Shown piece by piece: positions 16,700 to 25,241 of a stretch of DNA of 56,357 nt. Below the pieces are notes generated by a model, which ran no database searches, was not told where the DNA came from, and saw only the letters and a list, made by a program, of their open reading frames with translations. The position numbers were made by a program, and so were the translations under genes. Positions within the stretch are counted from its first letter, which is position 1. Each line of letters begins with the position of its first letter. This stretch comes from Burkholderiales bacterium (GTDB lineage: Bacteria > Pseudomonadota > Gammaproteobacteria > Burkholderiales > Usitatibacteraceae): contig JAHCAK010000027.1 in NCBI GenBank assembly GCA_019634955.1, positions 1-56,357 on the forward strand, given 5' to 3'.

Positions 16700-17995
16700 A
16701 TGAAAACGCCCGCCATCCGCGCCCTCGCGCTGGCCCTCGCCTGCCTGCCTTTCGCCGCCGCCGCCGACACCGTGACCGTCGTGACCTCCTTCCCCAAGGA
16801 GATCACCACCGCCTACAAGAAGGCCTACGAGGCGAAGTACCCGCAGGACAAGGTCGAGATCCTCAACAAGAACACCGCCGCCGGCATCGCCTACGTGCGC
16901 GAGCAGGCCGCCGGCACCCGCCCGGAGGTGTTCTGGGCCTCCGCGCCGGACGCCTTCGAGGTGCTCTCCAGCTCGAAGCTGCTGGCGAAGATCGGCCCCG
17001 GCAACCCCGCCATCCCCGCCAAGGTCGGCAACTACCCGGTGAACGATCCCGAGGGCTACTACCGCGGCCAGGCGCTCGCGGGGTACGGCCTCATGTGGAA
17101 CACCCGCTACGTGAAGGCGAACAACCTGCCGGAGCCGAAGGAGTGGGCCGACCTCGTGAAGCCCGTCTACTTCGGCCACCTGGCGATCTCGAGCCCCTCG
17201 CGCTCCGGCACCACCCACCTCACCGTGGAGACGATCCTGCAGGGCGAGGGCTGGACGAAGGGCTGGGAGCAGCTGCTCGCCATCTGCGGCAACAGCGCGG
17301 CCATCACGGAAAGGAGCTTCGGCGTCCCCGACGGCGTGAACAACGGCCAGTTCGGCATCGGCCTGGTGATCGACTTCTTCGGCCTGGCGGCCAAGAACTC
17401 CGGCATGCCGGTCGAGTTCGTCTACCCGTCCGTCACCGCCATCGTGCCGGCCAACATCGCGCTCATCGACGGCGCGAAGTCGAAGGACGCCGGCATGCGC
17501 TTCATCGAGTTCACCCTCTCCGAGGAAGGCCAGATGCTCCTGCTGCAGAAGGAGATCAGCCGCCTGCCGGTGCTGCCGTCGGTCTACGCCAAGGCGCCCG
17601 CCGGCTACCCCAATCCCTTCGGCGGGAAGATCCAGGCCAAGGTGAACTTCGACTCCAACCTGTCGGAGTCGCGCTACTACGTCGTCGTCTCCCTCTTCGA
17701 CCAGCAGGTCACCTTCCGGCACAAGGAACTCGTGGCGGCCATGAAGGCCATCTACGACGCCGAGAAGCGCCTGGGCGGGAAGAAGAGCGCGCAGCTCGAC
17801 GAGGCCCGCAAGCTCGTCCTCACCCCCGTCGTCGACGAGAAGCAGGCGGCCGACCCGAAGCTCCTCGCCCTCTTCAAGGCGAAGAAGACGGACGCCGAGG
17901 CCTCCAAGGCCAAGGCGAAGGTCGAGGAGGAGTGGGCGGCCAGGGCCAAGGCCAACTACGCCCGGGCCGTGGAGCTCGCCAACAACGCAAAGTAG
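16700..17995 (+). CDS. ABC transporter periplasmic substrate-binding protein (FbpA/PhnS-like)
   Basis: 431 residues. A Sec signal peptide (ALALALACLPFAAAADT) precedes a family 1 binding protein of the iron(III)/aminoethylphosphonate type, with VTVVTSFPKEITTAYKKAY, RPEVFWASAPDAFEVL and GYGLMWNTRYV. FbpA-type proteins are usually about 340 residues. This one has an extra C-terminal segment of about 90 residues rich in Lys, Ala and Glu (residues about 340-431) that should form a helical coiled coil. Good Shine-Dalgarno (GGAGG). First gene of an importer operon; the ligand cannot be read from sequence. Confidence 0.88.
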   Translation: MKTPAIRALALALACLPFAAAADTVTVVTSFPKEITTAYKKAYEAKYPQDKVEILNKNTAAGIAYVREQAAGTRPEVFWASAPDAFEVLSSSKLLAKIGPGNPAIPAKVGNYPVNDPEGYYRGQALAGYGLMWNTRYVKANNLPEPKEWADLVKPVYFGHLAISSPSRSGTTHLTVETILQGEGWTKGWEQLLAICGNSAAITERSFGVPDGVNNGQFGIGLVIDFFGLAAKNSGMPVEFVYPSVTAIVPANIALIDGAKSKDAGMRFIEFTLSEEGQMLLLQKEISRLPVLPSVYAKAPAGYPNPFGGKIQAKVNFDSNLSESRYYVVVSLFDQQVTFRHKELVAAMKAIYDAEKRLGGKKSAQLDEARKLVLTPVVDEKQAADPKLLALFKAKKTDAEASKAKAKVEEEWAARAKANYARAVELANNAK

Positions 17996-18001
17996 CCCCG
18001 G

Positions 18002-19681
18002 GTGCGCACCCACCCGGGCATCGTGGCGATCGCGCTCGCGATCGCCGCGTTCCTCGTCGCGTTCCTCGTCATCCCCGTGGTGGCGGTGGTGTACACCGCC
18101 TTCTCCGACGGGCACGGGGGATTCACGCTCGCCCACTTCGCGGCGTTCCACGAGATCTCGCTCATGCGGGAGTCGTTCGCCAACAGCCTCTACGTGGCCG
18201 GGATGACCGTCGGGCTCGGCACGCTCATCGCCGTGCCGCTCGCCTACCTCACGGTGCGCTTCCAGTTCCGCGGCGCGATCCTCGTGCAGACCCTCGGCGT
18301 GCTGCCGCTGGTGATGCCTGCGTTCGTGGGCGCGGCGGCGATGCAGCTCCTGTTCGGGCGCTCGGGCTCCGTGAATCTCATCCTCAAGGACGCGTTCGGC
18401 GTGACGCTGCCGCTGATGGAGGGGCTCAACGGCGTGATCTTCGTCGAGACGCTGCACTACTTCCCCTTCATCCTGCTCAACCTCTCGGCCGCGCTCGCCA
18501 ACATCGATTCGTCCATGGAGGAGGCGGCGCAGAACCTCGGCGCCTCGGGCTGGCGGCTCTTCCGCAAGGTGGTCTTCCCGCTGGCGATGCCCGGCTACGT
18601 GGCCGGGGCGTCGCTGGTCTTCATCAAGGTGTTCGACGACCTGGGCACGCCGCTCGTGCTCAACGTCACCAACATGCTGGCGCCGCAGGCCTACCTGCGC
18701 GTGACCTCCATCGGCCTGGAAGACCCCATCGGCTACGTGATCTGCGTGATCCTGGTGGCCTTCTCCATCGGCGCGATGGGCGGCTCGTGGTGGTTCGTGA
18801 AGCGGCGCGACTACGCGCTCGTCTCGCGCGGCGGCGTGCAGGCGCCCAGGCGCCGTCTCACGCCGTGGCAGGCGCTCCTCGCCTACGGCTGGATCGCCGG
18901 CATGCTGCTGCTGGTGCTCTCGCCGCACCTGGGGATCCTGCTGCTGTCGATCTCAAAGGTGTGGAGCTTCACGGTCCTGCCGGAGCAGCTCACGCTCGCC
19001 CACTACGCCACGGTGTTCACGGAATCGAAGCAGATGATCTGGAACACCTTCCTCTACTGCGGGCTCGCGGCCCTGCTGGACGTGGCGCTCGGCACCGCGA
19101 TCGCCTACATCGTGCTGCGCACGAAGCTGCCCGGGCGGCAGCTGCTCGACCACCTCGTCACCATCGCGCTCGCCATGCCGGGGCTGGTGCTGGGCATCGG
19201 GTACCTGCGCACCTTCAAGGGCGTGGAGCTGCCCTTCGGCGGGGGCGCGCTCACGGCGAGCTGGGTGATCTTCGTGCTGGCCTACGCGGTGCGGCGCCTG
19301 CCGTACGCGCTGCGATCGTGCATGGCGGCGCTGACGCAGGTGCACCCGGCGCTCGAGGAGGCGGCCGAGAACCTGGGCGCCGGGCGGTGGAACACCATCC
19401 GGCGCGTCGTGATCCCCCTCATGATGGGCGGGATCCTCGCCGGCTTCGTCACGAGCTTCATCACGGCCGCGGCCGAGATCTCGGAGACGATCCTGCTCAC
19501 CAGCCGCGAGAGCATGGCGCCCATGTCCTACGGCATCTACCTGTACTTCCAGTCGGTGCTGGGACGCGGGCCCGGCGCGGCGCTCGGCGTGATCGCCGTG
19601 GCGCTCGTGGCCTTCGGCACCTACGTCTCGCACCGTCTCGTCGCGGCGCGCTCGCCGCACCAGTCCGGAGGTGGCCAATGA
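18002..19681 (+). CDS. ABC transporter permease, two fused BPD_transp_1 domains (FbpB-like)
   Basis: 559 residues with about twelve hydrophobic segments in two homologous halves. Each half bears an EAA-loop: MEEAAQNLGASGWRLFRKVVFPL near residue 180 and LEEAAENLGAGRWNTIRRVVIPL near residue 455. Fusion of both permease halves is typical of FbpB/CysTW-like iron(III) and phosphonate importers. The GTG start lies seven bases after the binding-protein stop, and the stop overlaps the ATPase start (ATGA), indicating a tight operon. Confidence 0.9.
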   Translation: MRTHPGIVAIALAIAAFLVAFLVIPVVAVVYTAFSDGHGGFTLAHFAAFHEISLMRESFANSLYVAGMTVGLGTLIAVPLAYLTVRFQFRGAILVQTLGVLPLVMPAFVGAAAMQLLFGRSGSVNLILKDAFGVTLPLMEGLNGVIFVETLHYFPFILLNLSAALANIDSSMEEAAQNLGASGWRLFRKVVFPLAMPGYVAGASLVFIKVFDDLGTPLVLNVTNMLAPQAYLRVTSIGLEDPIGYVICVILVAFSIGAMGGSWWFVKRRDYALVSRGGVQAPRRRLTPWQALLAYGWIAGMLLLVLSPHLGILLLSISKVWSFTVLPEQLTLAHYATVFTESKQMIWNTFLYCGLAALLDVALGTAIAYIVLRTKLPGRQLLDHLVTIALAMPGLVLGIGYLRTFKGVELPFGGGALTASWVIFVLAYAVRRLPYALRSCMAALTQVHPALEEAAENLGAGRWNTIRRVVIPLMMGGILAGFVTSFITAAAEISETILLTSRESMAPMSYGIYLYFQSVLGRGPGAALGVIAVALVAFGTYVSHRLVAARSPHQSGGGQ

Positions 19682-20748
19682 ATCCCGTCGGGGTCGACAT
19701 CCGCCACGTGGCGCTCTCCTTCGGCGCCACGCAGGTGCTCAAGGACATCTCCGTCTCCGTGGAGCCGGGCGAGTTCTTCGCGCTGCTGGGCCCCTCGGGG
19801 TCGGGCAAGTCCACGCTGCTTCGCCTCATCGCCGGCTTCAACCAGCACCAGGCGGGCGAGGTGCTGATCGGCGGGCGCGACGTCACCGGCACGCCGCCGT
19901 GGAAGCGCGACGTCGGCATGGTGTTCCAGAACTACGCGCTCTGGCCGCACATGACGGTCGAGCAGAACGTGGCCTTCGGGCTCGAGGAGCGGCGCCTGCC
20001 GCGCGCGCAGGTCCGCGAGAAGGTGGCCGCCGCGCTGGACCTCGTGGGGCTCGCCGGGTACGGCGCGCGCCGCCCGGGGCAGCTCTCCGGCGGCCAGCAG
20101 CAGCGCGTGGCGATCGCCCGCACGCTCGCGATCGAGCCGCAGGTGCTGCTGCTGGACGAGCCGCTCTCCAACCTCGACGCCAGGCTGCGCGTGCAGACGC
20201 GCCAGGAGCTGGTGAAGCTGCAGCGCCGACTGGGCATCACCACGATCTTCGTCACCCACGACCAGATCGAGGCCCTCACCACCTGCCACCGCGTGGCGGT
20301 GATGGACGAGGGGGTGATCCAGCAGGTCGGCACGCCGATGGAGCTCTTCGACTTCCCGGTGAACCGCTTCGTGGCCCAGTTCGTGGGCTCGGTGAACCTC
20401 TTCGCGGGGCGCTTCGAGCGGGAGGGCGGGGCGCTGCGCTTCGCCTCGGAGAAGCTGGGCCGGGTGGCGCTGCCGGCGGGCGTGGAGCCGCCCGCGGGCG
20501 AGCATGACCTCGCCTTCCGCCCGCACGCGGTGAGCGTGGTCGACGCCGCCGGCCCCGAAGCGCTCTCCTTGCGCGGCGCCGTCGAGAACGCCGAGTTCCT
20601 GGGCGAGTTCCTGCGCTACGAGATCCGCGTGGGCGCCGGGCTCGTGATCGCCGACATCCCGCACGCCCGCGGGCGCGCGCCGATCGCGCCGGGCACCGCC
20701 ATCTCGCTCGCGATTCCCGCCTCCGAGCTTCGCTTCGTCGCCGCGTGA
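19678..20748 (+). CDS. ABC transporter ATP-binding protein (FbpC/PotA-like)
   Basis: 356 residues. Walker [10 protein letters not shown] (about 41-49), Q-loop MVFQNYALWPHM, signature [15 protein letters not shown], Walker B LLLDEPLSNLD and the H-loop VTHDQ are all intact. A C-terminal TOBE-type domain (about 245-356) has FRPHAVSV and a final strand region. It energises the fused permease encoded just upstream; ATG overlaps the permease stop, with GGAGG before it. Confidence 0.92.
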   Translation: MNPVGVDIRHVALSFGATQVLKDISVSVEPGEFFALLGPSGSGKSTLLRLIAGFNQHQAGEVLIGGRDVTGTPPWKRDVGMVFQNYALWPHMTVEQNVAFGLEERRLPRAQVREKVAAALDLVGLAGYGARRPGQLSGGQQQRVAIARTLAIEPQVLLLDEPLSNLDARLRVQTRQELVKLQRRLGITTIFVTHDQIEALTTCHRVAVMDEGVIQQVGTPMELFDFPVNRFVAQFVGSVNLFAGRFEREGGALRFASEKLGRVALPAGVEPPAGEHDLAFRPHAVSVVDAAGPEALSLRGAVENAEFLGEFLRYEIRVGAGLVIADIPHARGRAPIAPGTAISLAIPASELRFVAA

Positions 20749-20752
20749 CGCC

Positions 20753-21844
20753 ATGAGACTTCGAGCCCTCCTCCCCGCCCTCGCCTTCGCCACCGCGGCC
20801 GCGGCCGCCCCGCCCATCGAGCGCGTGAAGCTGCCGCCGGGCTTCGAGATCACCGTCTTCGCCGAGGGCGTGAGGAACGCCCGCTCCATGGCGCTGGGCG
20901 ACAAGGGCTGGCTCTTCGTCGGCACGCGCTCGGCCGGCAACGTCTACGCCATCCGCCACGACGGCACGAAGGCGCTGGAGACCGTCACGATCGCGAGCGG
21001 CCTCAACATGCCCAACGGGGTGGCGCTAAAGGACGGCGCCCTCTACGTGGCCGAGGTGAGCCGCGTGTGGCGCTACGACGCGATCGAGGCGTCGCTGCCG
21101 AAGGCGCCGAAGCCCGCGCTCGTCTACGACAGGTACCCCACGGACCGCCACCACGGCTGGAAATTCATCCGCTTCGGCCCCGACGGCTGGCTCTACGTCC
21201 CGGTGGGCGCGCCCTGCAACGTCTGCGACCGCGAGGACCCCTACGCGTCGATCACGCGCCTCAAGCCCGACGGCTCCGCGATGGAGGTGGTCGCGCGCGG
21301 CGTGCGCAACACCGTCGGCTTCGACTGGCACCCCGTCACGAAGGAGCTGTGGTTCACCGACAACGGCCGCGACATGATGGGCGACGACGTGCCGCCGGAC
21401 GAGCTGAACCACGCCCCGAGGCCGGGGATGCACTTCGGCTTCCCGCACTGCCACGGCGGCGACATCCCCGACCCGGACTTCGGCAAGGCGCGCAAGTGCG
21501 CGGAGTTCACGCCGCCGGCGCAGCGCTTCGGCGCGCACGTGGCCTCGCTGGGCATGCGCTTCTACACCGGGGCGATGTTCCCCGCCGAGTACCGCCACCA
21601 GGCCTTCATCGCCGAGCACGGCTCCTGGAACCGCTCCCGCAAGAGCGGCTACCGGGTGATGCGGGCGAAGGTGGAAGGGGGAAAGGTCGTCGGCTACGGC
21701 GTCTTCGCCGAGGGCTTCCTCGACCCGGAGACCGACCGCGCCTGGGGCCGGCCGGTGGACGTGCAGGTGATGCCCGACGGGGCGCTCCTCGTCTCCGACG
21801 ACCACGCCGACGCGATCTACCGCATCGCCTTCAAGGGGCGCTGA
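20753..21844 (+). CDS. secreted glucose/sorbosone dehydrogenase-like beta-propeller
   Basis: 363 residues. A signal peptide (LLPALAFATAAAA) is followed by a six-bladed propeller of the PQQ-dependent soluble aldose sugar dehydrogenase family. Landmarks are LPPGFEITVFAEGVRNARSMALG, HHGWKFIRFGPDGWLYVPVG, GVRNTVGFDWHP, LWFTDNGRDMMGDD and AEHGSWNRS. The paired cysteines in PCNVCDRED recall sorbosone dehydrogenase relatives. It begins four bases after the ATPase stop, so it belongs to the importer operon. This suggests oxidation of the imported solute or a precursor in the periplasm; no cofactor gene is nearby. Confidence 0.85.
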   Translation: MRLRALLPALAFATAAAAAPPIERVKLPPGFEITVFAEGVRNARSMALGDKGWLFVGTRSAGNVYAIRHDGTKALETVTIASGLNMPNGVALKDGALYVAEVSRVWRYDAIEASLPKAPKPALVYDRYPTDRHHGWKFIRFGPDGWLYVPVGAPCNVCDREDPYASITRLKPDGSAMEVVARGVRNTVGFDWHPVTKELWFTDNGRDMMGDDVPPDELNHAPRPGMHFGFPHCHGGDIPDPDFGKARKCAEFTPPAQRFGAHVASLGMRFYTGAMFPAEYRHQAFIAEHGSWNRSRKSGYRVMRAKVEGGKVVGYGVFAEGFLDPETDRAWGRPVDVQVMPDGALLVSDDHADAIYRIAFKGR

Positions 21845-21923
21845 GCGAAGGAAGCTTGATCCCCGTCAATCCCTCGGAGGGGCCCCACCTCTAGCCTCGG
21901 ACGAAACACGGAGGAGGCCGGAC

Positions 21924-22346
21924 ATGTACAGCATGCGGGTCAAGAGCGTCATGGAGCGCAAGAAGCTCCTCGTCGCCCCGCCCGGGACGACGGTCGCGAA
22001 GGCTGCGAAGCTCATGGTGAAGAAGAACGTGGGCGCCGTCATGGTGGTCACCGAGAAGCGCCTCGTGGGCATCTTCACCGAGCGCGACGCGGTCTTCCGC
22101 GTCATCGCGGCCGGCCGCGACCCGCAGGCCACGACCATCGGCGAGGTGATGACCCCGGACCCGGTGACGGTCGAGCCCAACGAGATCTTCGGCCGCGTCC
22201 TGCTCGCCATGCACGAGCAGGGCTTCCGCCACATGCCCGTGGTGGAGAACGGCGAGCCCGTGGGCATCGTCTCCTCCCGCAGCGCCCTCGACCCGGAGAT
22301 GGAGGAGTTCACCGCCGAGACGCAGCGCCGCCTCAGCCTGCGCTAG
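21924..22346 (+). CDS. CBS-domain pair protein
   Basis: 140 residues consisting of little more than two CBS motifs (Bateman module): residues about 8-65 (VKSVMERKKLLVAPPGTTVAKAAKLM) and 73-128 (IGEVMTPDPVTVEPNE ending in VGIVSSRSAL). Such stand-alone modules bind adenine nucleotides and regulate partners. Good Shine-Dalgarno (GGAGGAGG). Upstream of the OPT transporter but with a 99-base gap, so a functional link is only possible. Confidence 0.88.
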   Translation: MYSMRVKSVMERKKLLVAPPGTTVAKAAKLMVKKNVGAVMVVTEKRLVGIFTERDAVFRVIAAGRDPQATTIGEVMTPDPVTVEPNEIFGRVLLAMHEQGFRHMPVVENGEPVGIVSSRSALDPEMEEFTAETQRRLSLR

Positions 22347-22445
22347 GCCCGGGCCCGGCGGGCCGATTGCTGTATTCTCGCGTCCGGCGCGAGCCGCCCC
22401 ACCCGGGCCTCGCGCCGCACCCCACGACGCTACCCACGAGGACCC

Positions 22446-24428
22446 ATGGCGCTCATCCAGCTCACCGAGGAACAAGTCCGCACCTGGTCGCGGGCGCAGA
22501 AGGACCAGTGGTGGTTCGCAACCGTGTTCCGCGGCGACATGCCGCAGCTCACCCTGCGCTCCGGCCTCACCGGCTTCGTGCTGGGCGGCGCGCTCGCCGC
22601 CACCGGGCTCTACATCGCCGGCAAGACCGGGATCACCATCGGCGTGGGCCTCACCTCGGTGATCCTCGCCTTCGCGATCTTCCGCATCATGCACGGGGCG
22701 GGGCTCGCCGCCGACTACACCATCCTCGAGAACAACTGCACGCAGTCCATCGCGACCGCCGCCGGCTACGTGGTGACGCCGCTCACCTCGAGCTTCGCCG
22801 CCTACATGCTGGTGACGGAGCGCATCGTCCCGTGGTGGCAGATGGTCATCTGGATGATCGTGATCTCGGTGATCGGCGTGCTCCTCGCCTTCCCGATGAA
22901 GCGCCGCTTCATCAACGACGAGCAGCTGCCCTTCCCCGAGGGGCGCGCCTGCGGCGTGGTCCTGGACGCCCTCTACACGGGGGCGGCCACGGCCGGCATG
23001 TTCAAGGCGAAGCTCCTCGGGTGGACGGCGGTCGCGGCCGGCACCTACCAGATGATCGTGAGCGACGGCTGGATGAAGCTCGTCCAGTTCAAGCTGCTGA
23101 TGATGGACCGCTGGGCGGGCCTCAAGGAGCCGTGGCACTTCTCCGAGCGGCTCGACGCCTACTACTACGCGGCGGCGGCCAAGTCGGGCTGGTGGATCCC
23201 GAGCATCCTCGGCACCGACGTGCGCCAGCTGGGGCTGCGCCTCACGCTCGACGTCGCCATGCTGGGCGTGGGCGGCCTCATGGGCATCGCCATCGCCACG
23301 AGCTGCCTGCTGGGCGCGTTCGTGAACTTCGCGATCCTCGCCCCCATCATGATCAGCGCGGGCGACATCGTGCCGCGCGTCTCCGCCACGGGCGCCGTCA
23401 TCCCAATCAACCGCGCCGAGATCGTGAACCAGTGGTCGCTGTGGTGGGGCGTCACGATGATGGTCGTGGGCTCCCTCGTGAGCCTCGCCGGCCGCCCGGA
23501 GCTCTTCCGCAGCGCCTGGCGCTCGCTCAAGGGCGGCGCGAAAGACAAGGGCACAGACGTGCTCGCCCACATCGAGCTGCCCCTGTGGATGAGCTGGGTG
23601 GGCGTGCCGGTCTTCAGCGCCATCGGCGTGTGGATCACGCACGAGTTCTTCGGCGTGCCCTGGCTGCTGGCGCTGGTGTCGCTGCCGCTCATCTTCGTGC
23701 TGACCGTCATCTGCACCAACTCGATGGCGCTCACCTCGTGGACGCCGACCGGGGCGCTCTCCAAGATCACGCAGTTCACCATGGGCGCCGTGGACCGTGC
23801 CAACCCGGCCAGCAACCTCATCCCGGCGGGGATGACGGCCGAGATCTCCTCCAATGCCGCGAACCTGCTCTCGGACATCAAGCCGGGCTACATGCTGGGG
23901 GCGAAGCCCCGCCAGCAGGCCATCGGGCACGTGATCGGGCTCTTCGCCGGGGCGCTCGCCTGCGTGCCCCTCTACTTCCTGCTGTTCCTGCCGGCCGACG
24001 CGAACGGCGTGCGCTCGACGGCCACCATCGTCTCGGAGCAGTTCGCGATGCCGGCGGCGCTGCAGTGGAAGGGGGTCGCGGACCTGATCACCAAGGGCCT
24101 CACCAGCCTCGCGCCCTCGGCCATCGTCTCGATGGTGGTGGCGGCCGCCTGCGCCGTGGCGATCGAGGTGGCCAAGATCGTCACCAAGGGGCGCTTTCCG
24201 CTCTCGGCCGTCTCCATCGGGCTGGGCGTGGTGCTGCCGCCGGAGGCCACCTTCGCGATGTGGGTGGGCGCGATGATCTTCTGGTGGACCAAGCGCCGCA
24301 ATCCCGTGCCCGGCACCAAGGGCCACGACTTCTGGGTGGAAGGCTGCGAGCCCATCTGCGCCGGCCTCATCTCGGGCGCGGCGCTGGTGGGCATCGGCAA
24401 CGCCATCGTGAACGTCCTGCTGGGCTGA
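22446..24428 (+). CDS. OPT superfamily oligopeptide/metal-chelate transporter
   Basis: 660 residues with many hydrophobic segments. ENNCTQSIATAAGYV, FPEGRACGVVL and the NTLLTS-like FTMGAVDRANPASNLIPAGMTAEISSNAANLLSDIK region are hallmarks of the OPT family (bacterial branch). The family imports small peptides or metal-siderophore-like chelates by proton symport. The terminal part ends in a glycine-rich membrane segment. Single ATG start at 22446; a hydrolase follows eight bases after the stop. Confidence 0.9.
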   Translation: MALIQLTEEQVRTWSRAQKDQWWFATVFRGDMPQLTLRSGLTGFVLGGALAATGLYIAGKTGITIGVGLTSVILAFAIFRIMHGAGLAADYTILENNCTQSIATAAGYVVTPLTSSFAAYMLVTERIVPWWQMVIWMIVISVIGVLLAFPMKRRFINDEQLPFPEGRACGVVLDALYTGAATAGMFKAKLLGWTAVAAGTYQMIVSDGWMKLVQFKLLMMDRWAGLKEPWHFSERLDAYYYAAAAKSGWWIPSILGTDVRQLGLRLTLDVAMLGVGGLMGIAIATSCLLGAFVNFAILAPIMISAGDIVPRVSATGAVIPINRAEIVNQWSLWWGVTMMVVGSLVSLAGRPELFRSAWRSLKGGAKDKGTDVLAHIELPLWMSWVGVPVFSAIGVWITHEFFGVPWLLALVSLPLIFVLTVICTNSMALTSWTPTGALSKITQFTMGAVDRANPASNLIPAGMTAEISSNAANLLSDIKPGYMLGAKPRQQAIGHVIGLFAGALACVPLYFLLFLPADANGVRSTATIVSEQFAMPAALQWKGVADLITKGLTSLAPSAIVSMVVAAACAVAIEVAKIVTKGRFPLSAVSIGLGVVLPPEATFAMWVGAMIFWWTKRRNPVPGTKGHDFWVEGCEPICAGLISGAALVGIGNAIVNVLLG

Positions 24429-24435
24429 GGGTTCC

Positions 24436-24996
24436 GTGAACGCCCTTCCCGACCCCGCGCGCTCGGCCGTCGTGCTGGTGGACTACCAGCAGCGGCTGCT
24501 TCCTTCCATCCACCGCGGGCAGGAGGCGATGGCGGAGGCCGCGCGGCTCGCCGACTGCGCCCGGGCGCTGGGCATCCGCGTGATCGGCACCGAGCAGAAC
24601 CCGCAGGGCCTGGGTCCCAACGCGCCCGAGATCCAGCGCCGCTGCGAGGCCACGCTCGCCAAGAGGCACTTCGACGCCTGCGAGGACGGGCTGGCGGACG
24701 TGCTGCGCGCGGGCGGGCCGGATGCGCCCACCGACGTGGTCGTGGCCGGCTGCGAGACCCACGTGTGCCTGATGCAGACCGCGCACGGCCTGCAGCGCGC
24801 GGGGCTTCGCGTGTGGGTGGCGGCCAACGCCTGCGGCTCGCGCCATCCCGACGACCATGACCTCGCGATGGCGAGGCTGCGCCAGTCCGGCGCCGTGCTC
24901 GCGAGCGTGGAGACGATCGTCTTCGAGTGGCTGCGCGGCTGCGAGCACCCGCGGTTCCGCCAGGTGCTGGAGATCCTCAAGGTGCCCCGCGGCTGA
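24436..24996 (+). CDS. isochorismatase-family cysteine hydrolase
   Basis: 186 residues, GTG start. The catalytic triad is visible as Asp16 (VVLVDYQQ), Lys76 (AKRHFDA) and Cys111 in CETHVCLMQTA. The family includes nicotinamidases, N-carbamoyl hydrolases and YcaC-like proteins; this branch is the short YcaC/nicotinamidase-related type and its substrate is open. Co-transcribed with the OPT transporter upstream (gap seven bases), so it may hydrolyse an imported amide. Confidence 0.85.
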   Translation: MNALPDPARSAVVLVDYQQRLLPSIHRGQEAMAEAARLADCARALGIRVIGTEQNPQGLGPNAPEIQRRCEATLAKRHFDACEDGLADVLRAGGPDAPTDVVVAGCETHVCLMQTAHGLQRAGLRVWVAANACGSRHPDDHDLAMARLRQSGAVLASVETIVFEWLRGCEHPRFRQVLEILKVPRG

Positions 24997-25046
24997 GGGC
25001 CCCGGCCGCGCTTGGCGGCCGCGCGAAGGAAGGCCACAATCTCCCC

Positions 25047-25241
25047 ATGAGCTCCTGGTCCTGCCCGCACGACGCCGAAGGGGTGTGCCAGCTCGTCCGC
25101 GGCGCCCGCTGCGAGCCGGGCATGCGCGGGTGCATCCTGCACGGCCGCTACCGCTTCCTCCAGGACGAGCTGCGCGGCGGCGAACGCAAGCCGGAGAAGG
25201 CGGCGCCCGCCGAGGCGCCCGCGCCCAAGCCCCGCCGCTAG
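25047..25241 (+). CDS. small four-cysteine protein, unknown
   Basis: 64 residues. Four Cys with spacing C-x7-C-x7-C-x6-C (residues 6-29) occur in CPHDAEGVC and CEPGMRGCILHGRY, suggesting a small zinc or Fe-S binding knuckle. A charged Ala/Pro/Lys tail follows. No signal peptide. A purine-rich GGAAGG lies upstream of the ATG. The TAG stop overlaps the convergent EamA stop in CTAG. Looks like a conserved hypothetical; function not assigned. Confidence 0.6.
   Translation: MSSWSCPHDAEGVCQLVRGARCEPGMRGCILHGRYRFLQDELRGGERKPEKAAPAEAPAPKPRR

Noticed and set aside
22347-22445. Terminator after the CBS gene (GGCCC-GGC-GGGCC)
   Set aside because: Short GC-only hairpin without a T-run in a GC-rich spacer; cannot be told from background.
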